A stretch of DNA of 24,418 nucleotides, taken from positions 1-24,418 of IMG/VR virus record IMGVR_UViG_3300009173_000077; one strand, given 5' to 3'. Each line of letters starts with the position of its first letter. Position 1 is the first letter of the stretch. The notes beneath the pieces are model-generated. The model had not been told where the DNA came from and made no database searches. It was given only the letters and a program-made list of their open reading frames with translations. The position numbers and the translations under genes were made by a program. Below, piece by piece: positions 1 through 6,364 of this stretch. This DNA comes from a virus.

Positions 1-117
1 AATACAGCAACATTTCTTGCTACTCATAAAATGAATAGATATTATAAATCTACACATAAACTAGAGCAAGACATATTCCCTAATATTAAAAAGTGGGCAG
101 CCAAAGCTGCTGCGTAA
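1..117 (+). CDS. 3' end of an unidentified gene (partial)
   Basis: An open frame runs from the first base of the window to a TAA at 115-117 and gives 38 residues ending in an alanine- and lysine-rich tail (KKWAAKAAA). The segment is basic and has Lys/Tyr-rich and amphipathic stretches (HKMNRYYKSTHKLEQDIF). Its start lies outside the window, so length and domains are unknown and I do not recognise the family. It runs in the same direction as the replication genes that follow and may belong to the same module. The frame call rests on the uninterrupted reading frame, protein-like composition, and the clear non-coding region right after the stop. Confidence 0.6.
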   Translation, partial: NTATFLATHKMNRYYKSTHKLEQDIFPNIKKWAAKAAA

Positions 118-244
118 GATAATCTTGCGTAAATGTAATTTGTGTCCTACACCCGTGTAAAATGAACTTGAGTTATAGTTCCCTGACGAGGTTGGAGTGG
201 TTTAAATGATACGAAAGATTACCTACGAGTATCAGCACAATAAT

Positions 245-318
245 TGAGAACTCTTAGTACCAAGCAACACTATATGTAGTTGTGCAAGGTTACCGAGTCC
301 TAATGCTAAGTGTTCTCA
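245..318 (+). ncRNA. Long stem-loop domain inside the non-coding interval
   Basis: TGAGAAC-T-CTTAG (245-257) pairs with CTAAG-T-GTTCTCA (306-318), giving 12 Watson-Crick pairs around one T-T mismatch. It encloses a smaller hairpin (264-272 with 277-285, two mismatches) and the unpaired segment GGTTACCGAGTCC. A stem this long is unlikely by chance in AT-rich DNA and suggests a folded RNA domain. No T-tract follows, so it does not look like an intrinsic terminator. Confidence 0.5.
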
Positions 319-323
319 TAATT

Positions 324-401
324 TTGGGCGGATGTTAATAAAATGTGATATATATAGATGTCAGGGTCAATATACTACTCACACCCACAGCGTCCGCCCA
401 A
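324..401 (+). promoter_or_regulatory. Stem-loop just upstream of the small gene at 420
   Basis: TTGGGCGGA (324-332) pairs perfectly with TCCGCCCAA (393-401), and T-G, G-C, T-G, T-A pairs extend it inward to 336/389. Inside, TGTGA (344-348) can pair with TCACA (379-383). The stem ends 9 bases before the GGAG ribosome binding site at 411-414 of the next gene, so it could affect translation, stabilise the mRNA 5' end or be the 3' domain of a small RNA. It lacks the terminal T-run of an intrinsic terminator. Confidence 0.5.
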
Positions 402-419
402 TTAACTAAAGGAGTAAAA

Positions 420-635
420 ATGGATATAGATAAAATAGAAGAATATCAAAGGGATTGGCAATATGATGAAATGAAAGCAGATGTATTTGAATATTTAGAA
501 GAATTAAGAGAATCTGGTGAAATTAATATGTTCGGAGCAATTAGTTATATTGAAGAAACTTTTGAAATTAGTAGAAATATGTCAAGAACATTTCTAGTAG
601 ATTGGATGGAGAGTTATAAAAATGCCAGACCCTAG
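420..635 (+). CDS. Small acidic hypothetical protein (71 aa)
   Basis: I do not recognise a family. The 71-residue product is strongly acidic and rich in Glu, Asp, Tyr and Met; it looks all-helical (for example DVFEYLEELRESG and GAISYIEETFEISRN). It has no Cys, membrane segment or signal peptide, so it is probably a small cytoplasmic phage protein. The frame is open back to a GTG at 345, but I chose the ATG at 420 because GGAG (411-414) lies at ideal spacing and because the upstream part falls in the paired stem region. Its last 14 bases overlap the methyltransferase gene, so the two are probably translationally coupled. A small regulatory or DNA-mimic role would be a guess. Confidence 0.75.
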   Translation: MDIDKIEEYQRDWQYDEMKADVFEYLEELRESGEINMFGAISYIEETFEISRNMSRTFLVDWMESYKNARP

Positions 636-1461
636 ATGGTTTGAATGCCCAGTAATCATCCCTTATATGGGTGGAAAATTTGAATTAGGTAGAAAACTTA
701 TTCCAATGATGCCACCACACAAGAGATATATTGAAGTGTTCTTAGGTGGAGGCAGTATTTTCTTTAGAAAAGGCAAGACAGAACTTAATATTTTAAATGA
801 CAAGCATAATGACTTAGTAAATATGTACCTATCTGTAATACAAAGATACCCAGAATTCATCCATTATTGTGAGTCAATACTTAAAAGTCGAACATTATAT
901 GATGCATTTAAGGCAGAGCTAAAGGAAGACATTAAGTACAGCGATATGCCGAATCCAGAAAGGGCTTCTAAATATTTCTATATTATAAAAAACGCCTTTA
1001 ATACAAACTTCCAAAACCCTATAGCAAAGGAATCTGAGTGGAATGATGAAATGTGGAACTGTTTGAAAACAAGTAAGCAAAAACTAGAAAATACTATGAT
1101 AGAAAATTTAGATTTCAGAGAATTATTTCATAAATACCCAACAAGAGAAGGCGACTTTTGGTATCTTGACCCCCCTTATGTAATAGCAGGAGAAAGGGGA
1201 GACTATTATGTTCATTCTTTAAACATGGATGACCATGATGCTTTATTTGAAATGTGTAAACAAATAGACAATGAAGGTGGAAAGTTTATGATTTCATATG
1301 ATGACCATAATTATGTCAATGATACTTATAAAGATTTTGAAATAAAAAAGATACCAATAAAGTACGCAGGACAAATGACAGGAAGAGATTATAAAAATGA
1401 ATTAGTCATAACTAACTATGAACCCATAAACACACAGGAGCAATTATGGAAGCCCCAATAA
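622..1461 (+). CDS. dam: D12-class (Dam-like) DNA adenine N6-methyltransferase
   Basis: Predicted to transfer a methyl group from S-adenosylmethionine to adenine N6 in a specific DNA site. Visible motifs of the D12 / alpha-type family are IPYMGGK (residues 13-19), the AdoMet-binding loop with FLGGGSIFF (40-48), NDKHNDLVN (59-67) and the catalytic DPPY (183-186) followed by a DYY. At 279 aa it has normal family length and appears intact. A GGAGAG site at 608-613 supports the ATG at 622, inside the end of the 71 aa gene; its own end overlaps the helicase start by 16 bases. Phage enzymes of this class usually protect DNA from host restriction or mark it for replication or packaging. The classic target is GATC, but no GATC occurs in this window, so its specificity is uncertain. 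Confidence 0.93.
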   Translation: MPDPRWFECPVIIPYMGGKFELGRKLIPMMPPHKRYIEVFLGGGSIFFRKGKTELNILNDKHNDLVNMYLSVIQRYPEFIHYCESILKSRTLYDAFKAELKEDIKYSDMPNPERASKYFYIIKNAFNTNFQNPIAKESEWNDEMWNCLKTSKQKLENTMIENLDFRELFHKYPTREGDFWYLDPPYVIAGERGDYYVHSLNMDDHDALFEMCKQIDNEGGKFMISYDDHNYVNDTYKDFEIKKIPIKYAGQMTGRDYKNELVITNYEPINTQEQLWKPQ

Positions 1462-2837
1462 AGGTATACCCACATTCAACCGAAGCGGAAGAAGCTGTTT
1501 TAGGAGCAATTTTAATTGATGGCTCAAGTGTATTTGAAAAATGCAACGGATGGATAAGGGATAAGGATGCATTCTACCATAGTAAGAATAAAAACCTATG
1601 GTCTATAATGAGTGATATGCATAGAGAAGGAGAAACAATAGACATGGTAACAGTTGGAGATAGAATTAAGGAGTCGGATAAATATTCCGATGAAGGTTTG
1701 TCTTTATACTATTTAACAGGGTTACCAGAGATAGTACCAACAACAGCGAATTCAGAACAGTATGCAAGAATAGTATGGGAAAAGTTTATTAAAAGACAAT
1801 CAATTAAATCAGCATATGAATTATACAATACAGGATTCCAAGATACAGAAAGCAACGTAGAAACTATGTTACATAATCATGCATCATTGGTAAATGAATT
1901 ATTAGAAATAGCCCCAAGTAAAAAGAAAGAAATAGGAACTGTAATCAACGACACTATCGACACTCTTAAAACTGGTAAGAATATTATAAAATTTGGATAC
2001 CCTCAACTAGATAATATAGCAGGTGGGATGACTAGGAAGGAACTCACAGTAATAGGAGGAAGACCTGGACACGGAAAGACGACACTAACTATCAATATAG
2101 TAGCCAGTTTATTAAAACAAGGCTACAGAGTAATGGTATTCAACAGAGAAATGTCTAATGTGGAGATGATTAAGAAATTCATGATAATGGAAAGTAAGGA
2201 TTTGAGATATGAAGAGCTAAGAGTAGGAGATATTAAAGAGGGAAGAATGCAAATAATAGAAATGATGGCTGATGAACTAAAGAAGACATTAAGCAATCTT
2301 ATAATGTATGATGACATACGCACTCTTGGAGATGCTATGCGTGAAATACAAAGAGAAAAACCAGATGTGGTAGTAGATGATTATATTCAATTAATAAAAG
2401 TAGAAAATAAAGTAAGTAAAGATAGAAGATTTGAAATAGAAGAGATATTAACAGAATACAAATGGGTATGCAAGAAAGAGAATTGCGCAGGTATATTAGT
2501 ATCTCAATTGAATAGGGAAATTGAAAAGAGATTAGAGCCTAGACCTAGACTAGCAGACTTCGCAGAAAGTGGGACTATAGAACAAACAGCAGAAACAGCA
2601 TTATTAGTATTTTATGGATACAACTTTAATGATGATAAATACGATAAATATGAAATAGAGGTAGTATGTGATAAAGCGAGATATGGCAAGATAGGAACTT
2701 ATGTTATGGGATTCAATGGAAGCAAATGTAAATTCTATATGGATTCAGACGAAGCTAGAGCAGATAATGATACAAGTAGAAATAAAACCAAGATTAACAA
2801 CGATAGAGCATTGTCAAATGTGCAAGGTCAGTTTTAG
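1446..2837 (+). CDS. dnaB: Replicative DNA helicase, DnaB family
   Basis: A hexameric 5'-3' helicase that would unwind the phage replication fork. The 463 aa protein has the DnaB layout. An N-terminal helical domain (about 1-150) includes PHSTEAEEAVLGAIL, the usual opening of the family. The RecA-like C-terminal ATPase has Walker A GRPGHGKTT (205-213), Walker B DVVVDDYIQL (307-316), an ILVSQLNR segment (350-357) and KARYGKIG (410-417), the usual arginine-finger region. AGGAG at 1436-1440 supports the ATG at 1446, which lies inside the methyltransferase 3' end. Length and motifs are intact. A primase was not found here and may lie upstream. The 3' end is overlapped in another frame by the zinc-ribbon gene. 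Confidence 0.95.
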   Translation: MEAPIKVYPHSTEAEEAVLGAILIDGSSVFEKCNGWIRDKDAFYHSKNKNLWSIMSDMHREGETIDMVTVGDRIKESDKYSDEGLSLYYLTGLPEIVPTTANSEQYARIVWEKFIKRQSIKSAYELYNTGFQDTESNVETMLHNHASLVNELLEIAPSKKKEIGTVINDTIDTLKTGKNIIKFGYPQLDNIAGGMTRKELTVIGGRPGHGKTTLTINIVASLLKQGYRVMVFNREMSNVEMIKKFMIMESKDLRYEELRVGDIKEGRMQIIEMMADELKKTLSNLIMYDDIRTLGDAMREIQREKPDVVVDDYIQLIKVENKVSKDRRFEIEEILTEYKWVCKKENCAGILVSQLNREIEKRLEPRPRLADFAESGTIEQTAETALLVFYGYNFNDDKYDKYEIEVVCDKARYGKIGTYVMGFNGSKCKFYMDSDEARADNDTSRNKTKINNDRALSNVQGQF

Positions 2838-3006
2838 TGGTAATAAATACTATGAATACCATTCATCTATTAGCAATACAACATTACATATCTGTTACCA
2901 ATGTGGAATAAAAGAATATTACGGGAGAAACTATAGTCATGGGAAAAAATGGAAAAGAGATAAAAAAAGGGACTGGCTCTTTGGCAAGCCTCATAGTGGG
3001 GATTGA
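2767..3006 (+). CDS. Small zinc-ribbon-like protein (79 aa)
   Basis: A short basic protein with two Cys pairs, CQMC and CYQC, about 30 residues apart. This is the spacing of a four-cysteine zinc ribbon, so it probably binds one Zn2+ and perhaps nucleic acid. The C-terminus is Lys/Arg/Trp-rich (HGKKWKRDKKRDW). The frame is open back to 2701, but I favour ATG 2767 because it keeps both Cys pairs and shortens the overlap with the helicase gene to 71 bases. A later ATG would lose the first cysteine. It also overlaps the resolvase start by 68 bases. The family is not recognised; similar small ribbons occur in many phage replication clusters. Confidence 0.65.
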   Translation: MIQVEIKPRLTTIEHCQMCKVSFSGNKYYEYHSSISNTTLHICYQCGIKEYYGRNYSHGKKWKRDKKRDWLFGKPHSGD

Positions 3007-3460
3007 CCCTGGGAAAGGCGGGGGTATGGCAGTTATCAAATCACACACATACGATTTTGGTGCTAAAATATTCACCGCTCACAATTGTCCCGAAACGATA
3101 GAAGAAATGGTTGGCTTTATAAGTATGTTAAAATCAGAATCGTCTTATATTACTTGTTTTCTGGAGAAAGTCCATGCTTTCCCAACAGATGGAAGAAGCT
3201 CTGCTTTTAAATTCGGTATGAATTATGGTATATGGAGAGGCATTCTTTGTGCCTTCGGAATAAAGACAGAGCTTGTAACACCACAGGCTTGGCAAAAGAC
3301 ATTCGGTGAATTGCCTAAAATAAAACAAGAAAGGAAGAGAAAGTTGAAAGAAATCGCAACTAAGTTAAGTGCAATAAAAGCTACTTTAAAAACAGCAGAT
3401 GCTATATGTATTGCGCTATACGGGTATAATTTCGTGGAAGCACAAAGACAATGGACATGA
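2939..3460 (+). CDS. RuvC-like Holliday junction resolvase (RNase H fold)
   Basis: Predicted endonuclease that cuts four-way junctions or branched DNA during phage recombination, replication or packaging. The 173 aa protein shows the RuvC/RNase H-type pattern: IVGIDPGKGGGMAVI near the N-terminus with Asp23, a strand-Glu segment CFLEKV with Glu76, LVTPQAWQK (112-120), and a C-terminal helix TADAICIALYG with Asp154. These acidic residues would bind two metal ions. Length matches phage RuvC-type proteins. The ATG at 2939 is preceded by GGGAG at about 2921, somewhat far away, and the gene begins inside the zinc-ribbon gene, so coupling is likely. Phage members sometimes act on branched DNA generally rather than as strict RuvC homologues. 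Confidence 0.85.
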   Translation: MGKNGKEIKKGTGSLASLIVGIDPGKGGGMAVIKSHTYDFGAKIFTAHNCPETIEEMVGFISMLKSESSYITCFLEKVHAFPTDGRSSAFKFGMNYGIWRGILCAFGIKTELVTPQAWQKTFGELPKIKQERKRKLKEIATKLSAIKATLKTADAICIALYGYNFVEAQRQWT

Positions 3461-3639
3461 GAAATATAATATTTTACAGAAAAAACGACTTAGGAACTAT
3501 ATCTATGGGAATATTTCCGTTTGCAATAACGATACACTATCCTTTTAATTCACTTCAATACAACTTCGGACTTGAAATAAGCATATTATCACTATCTTTA
3601 TATATAATGTTAGATGAAAATTATCATTTTCTAGATTAG
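3451..3639 (+). CDS. Small hypothetical protein (62 aa)
   Basis: Last gene of the plus-strand operon. It starts inside the end of the resolvase gene, either at ATG 3451 or at ATG 3457 in an ATGA overlap. The product is hydrophobic and aromatic (GIFPFAITIHYPF; LEISILSLSLYIML) and acidic at the C-terminus (DENYHFLD). Alternating hydrophobic residues look more like beta strands of a small soluble fold than a clear membrane helix. No family is recognised and no strong ribosome binding site is visible. It fills the space up to the terminator, which favours a real gene. Confidence 0.5.
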   Translation: MDMRNIIFYRKNDLGTISMGIFPFAITIHYPFNSLQYNFGLEISILSLSLYIMLDENYHFLD

Positions 3640-3649
3640 CAACAACCAC

Positions 3650-3711
3650 AACTGCTGGGGGGTAAGCAAGTTATAACTCCTATTATTAAGAGCTTATCCC
3701 CTTAAGCAGTT
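3650..3711. terminator. Bidirectional terminator hairpin between converging gene blocks
   Basis: AACTGCT (3650-3656) pairs with AGCAGTT (3705-3711). After a small internal loop, GGGGGTAAGC (3658-3667) pairs with GCTTATCCCC (3692-3701) with one G-T pair, giving about 17 pairs around a 24-base loop. On the plus strand it ends in TTTT, fitting an intrinsic terminator for the replication operon. On the minus strand the first arm lies in the last codons of the 892 aa gene and no clear T-run follows, so termination there is less certain. It sits exactly where the two blocks meet. Confidence 0.8.
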
Positions 3712-6364
3712 TTAAACTTGCTTTCAAATCTGGTGACATACCTCTATATCCATCTTTGTTAACTTTTGGTTCTGGTTGCCTATTGAAAAGCAAAGCATTA
3801 TATTTTTTAGTAAAATCATTTGGATAAAGCTTAAGATAGTGAGTAATTAAATCCCTACCTCTTCCAGCTTGTAGAGATGGTAAGATTTTATTAACAGTGG
3901 TACCAGCAAATGTTCCCCATTTATACTTGTCTAATCTCTGCGCTTTTTCATCAAATTCATCAGCGAAATTTACATTACCAAAAAGTATTTTATTTAATGT
4001 GGACTCGTCTACATCAATTAACCCATGAGCAATTAAGGCTCTCTTTACAGCCCCTATTGTTGGACCAGTAACTTCACCTAATAATCCAAATGTACTTAAA
4101 TCGTCATTGTCATACTCTGTTATGTCCTTTGCGACATTTTGAAGTCTATTAAGTGTTTCATTCTCAAATATATTAGATAAATCAGAATTAAAAACAACAC
4201 TACCAAGAGTAATTAAAGACATAATCCCAGCTTGTCTAGAAAGCCATTGTATTTCTTCTGATTCAAATCCTTCCCCAGCTAAATATGCTTTATGTGCTTT
4301 AGACAACTGGTCGTATTGAGTTTCGGCTAAAGACATTGGATAATGTAACAAGTGGAAAGCGACTTCTGATATTGCACCTGCGTTCCCACCTTTTTTTAAC
4401 CTCTTTGCTATAACCTGACCATCTCCCATCTCTTCAACAGTACGCCATTCCCCTCTTACCATTTTAGCCTTAGCATGAGGAGAGTATTCATAAGCCCAAC
4501 TATTAACCATCTTCAAAGCCCAGTCTTTCGATTCTTTTTTGGCTACATCACTCTTAAATCCCATTCTTGATAATTTATTATACTGATGATATAGAGCTGT
4601 TCTATACATCCATTGTCTTTGTTTATTTTCAGTATATCTATGAAAAAACAATCCTTTTTCAACTGTCCATTGACCAGCTTTTAAAAGAAGGTCTTTAACT
4701 GGCGTCCCATTAAAAGTCACTTTCCCAGTGAGTGGGTCAAAGTCATGTTTCCCTTCACCAAGCATACTTGTTAGTTTACCTGTACCCTCTGCGTACAATT
4801 CAGAAGCAGCGTCTGTAAATAAGAACCCAGCCTCTTTTTCAGCTTGGTCAACCCAATCTTTAAAGCCAATCTTATTATCACCAACCCCTATTGCTTCATT
4901 ATGCATAAAGGCTCTAACTGCGTCTTGCGAAGATTTGTGACCTATCCTTGTATAAAAATGCATTATTGAAGCTGCGTTCTTAATAGCACCAGTAATGTTT
5001 AATCCCATTGTTGCTGCCGTTTGCAAGGAGTTTAAAATTGTAACTGCATTATTAGCAAATGCGTTCCTCCCCTTTGTCCCCTCTGTAAAAACAGCATATT
5101 GCTCTTGGATAAACCTTGACAGCCCATTTGTAAAATTTGTTTCATTAGTTGGGAGATTTTTTAGAGTCTTTAAATAAGCATCTTGAATGTGGACTAATTT
5201 ATTAAATTGTATTGCCTCATTTGAATATGTAGTAATAGCAAGAATAGGGTCTTTTTCATAGGAGTTACTTAAGAGTGGATTCCTCTTCTTTAATTGGTCT
5301 GGTGTATCTATAGGGGCTTCTAGAATTGATTTAATAATATCATTGGTCGTTTCTTCAATATTAATAGTATTCCCATTGCGAGGGTCAAAAGACTCTGACA
5401 TTTTTTGCTTTATTTGATTTAGATTGTCAAACAAAACATGGGGATAATAACCTTCTGTTTTAATATCCATTTCCAATGATGAAATTGCCTCTTTTAATCT
5501 TGCCTTAACTTCTTTCCCCTTCGCTGGATTGCCTAAGCTATATTTAAATTCCGCTAAGTCTGCGTACTTGTTTAATCCCATAGCGTAAGTAAGACCAATC
5601 TTTTTCAATAAATCTCTTCCTGCTTTAGCGGCTAATACCGTGTTGGTATCATAGCTTTTCTTTTTCCATACCCCATTCTGCCTTGTTCTAAAAGTGTCTT
5701 TATGGATAGATTTAAAACCATCAAATTCGTTATTTGCAGCAGCTGGCATCGAAACCAATTCTTCAAAATCTCTTAATATTTGACCATCTTTATCTGAATT
5801 AACAATCTCTTCAAATTTATTAGCCCATTTATCATATGATTCCTCAGTTTCAGCAGTAATCATTTTTTGACGGGCTTCCTTAATTCCCTTTAATTTAGTT
5901 TTGCCAACTTTTTTACCAAATGATGACATATAAGCTTCGACAAGGTTTAGGGATATTAATGCATTAGCACTTCCAAGCGTATTTATATTAACCCTTTCCT
6001 GATTTAATATATTGTTCATAGAATTATGAAGCATTCTAGAAAACGGGTCTTGTTTAGAAAGCCCTTCTGGGACAACCCATGCTAAATTAGAAAACTTACC
6101 ATTTAAATTGTTAGCATAATGGTCTATCCACCTCCCTGCTAAATTAATTTGAGATTCTGTGAAGGGGACATCTGCTGCGAATGGTCGATTCATTTTTTCT
6201 AACATCCATTCTCTAAACCCCTGCTCTGAATTCGCTTCCATAAATTCACCATTTACACGGAATCTTTTATCTATAGAAGGATTTGTTCTCCATTTTTCAT
6301 AAAGAGCGTTCCCCTTTTCTTCCCATACAAGTAATTCGTTTTTACTATGACAAGATACAGCCAT
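3686..6364 (-). CDS. Large probable virion or ejection protein (892 aa)
   Basis: A predominantly helical protein, last in the late block. A Gly/Ala/Asn-rich, moderately hydrophobic stretch (about residues 443-475, containing TAATMGLNITGAIKNAASI) resembles segments common near the C-terminus of giant phage polyvalent or internal virion proteins. A second hydrophobic patch (SLITLGSVVF) lies further on. No catalytic motif is recognised. The ATG at 6364 directly follows the TAA of the 3077 aa gene, in the same frame and with GGGGGT just upstream, so translation probably reinitiates there. The 3' end runs into the terminator hairpin. By position I infer that it is packaged with, or works beside, the giant protein; the family name is uncertain. 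Confidence 0.85.
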   Translation of the reverse strand: MAVSCHSKNELLVWEEKGNALYEKWRTNPSIDKRFRVNGEFMEANSEQGFREWMLEKMNRPFAADVPFTESQINLAGRWIDHYANNLNGKFSNLAWVVPEGLSKQDPFSRMLHNSMNNILNQERVNINTLGSANALISLNLVEAYMSSFGKKVGKTKLKGIKEARQKMITAETEESYDKWANKFEEIVNSDKDGQILRDFEELVSMPAAANNEFDGFKSIHKDTFRTRQNGVWKKKSYDTNTVLAAKAGRDLLKKIGLTYAMGLNKYADLAEFKYSLGNPAKGKEVKARLKEAISSLEMDIKTEGYYPHVLFDNLNQIKQKMSESFDPRNGNTINIEETTNDIIKSILEAPIDTPDQLKKRNPLLSNSYEKDPILAITTYSNEAIQFNKLVHIQDAYLKTLKNLPTNETNFTNGLSRFIQEQYAVFTEGTKGRNAFANNAVTILNSLQTAATMGLNITGAIKNAASIMHFYTRIGHKSSQDAVRAFMHNEAIGVGDNKIGFKDWVDQAEKEAGFLFTDAASELYAEGTGKLTSMLGEGKHDFDPLTGKVTFNGTPVKDLLLKAGQWTVEKGLFFHRYTENKQRQWMYRTALYHQYNKLSRMGFKSDVAKKESKDWALKMVNSWAYEYSPHAKAKMVRGEWRTVEEMGDGQVIAKRLKKGGNAGAISEVAFHLLHYPMSLAETQYDQLSKAHKAYLAGEGFESEEIQWLSRQAGIMSLITLGSVVFNSDLSNIFENETLNRLQNVAKDITEYDNDDLSTFGLLGEVTGPTIGAVKRALIAHGLIDVDESTLNKILFGNVNFADEFDEKAQRLDKYKWGTFAGTTVNKILPSLQAGRGRDLITHYLKLYPNDFTKKYNALLFNRQPEPKVNKDGYRGMSPDLKASLKLLKGISS

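Larger units (their letters stand above)
118..419 (+). other. Non-coding interval with several RNA hairpins (candidate structured RNA or leader)
   Basis: About 300 bases with no convincing gene separate the upstream stop from the ATG at 420. In contrast to the surrounding gene-packed DNA, this interval is dense in complementary segments. These include GAACT/AGTTC (164-168 with 177-181), TGATAC/GTATCA (207-212 with 229-234), a 13-position stem (245-257 with 306-318) and another (324-336 with 389-401). GCACAA (235-240) can also pair with TTGTGC (280-285), crossing the 245-318 stem, so a pseudoknot is possible. Base composition is less A-rich than the neighbouring genes. I do not recognise a known family: tRNA, tmRNA, hammerhead, group I intron and common riboswitch cores were considered and did not fit. 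It could be a free small RNA, a leader controlling the downstream operon, or both. The structure is seen; the function is inferred. Confidence 0.55.

Noticed and set aside
183-216. CTGACGAG followed by CGAAA, resembling a hammerhead ribozyme core
   Set aside because: The bases between them do not form stem II beyond one pair, no UH cleavage site sits next to a matching stem, and the GATAC before GAAA pairs better with GTATC at 229-233.
284-302. GGTTACCGAGTCC, resembling a tRNA T-arm or T-box end
   Set aside because: No 5-bp T-stem around a TTCRANY loop, no acceptor or anticodon arms at the right spacing, and no terminator/antiterminator pair.
345-419. Upstream extension of the 71 aa gene to a GTG at 345
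   Set aside because: It crosses the paired stem, has no ribosome binding site, and the ATG at 420 has GGAG at ideal spacing.
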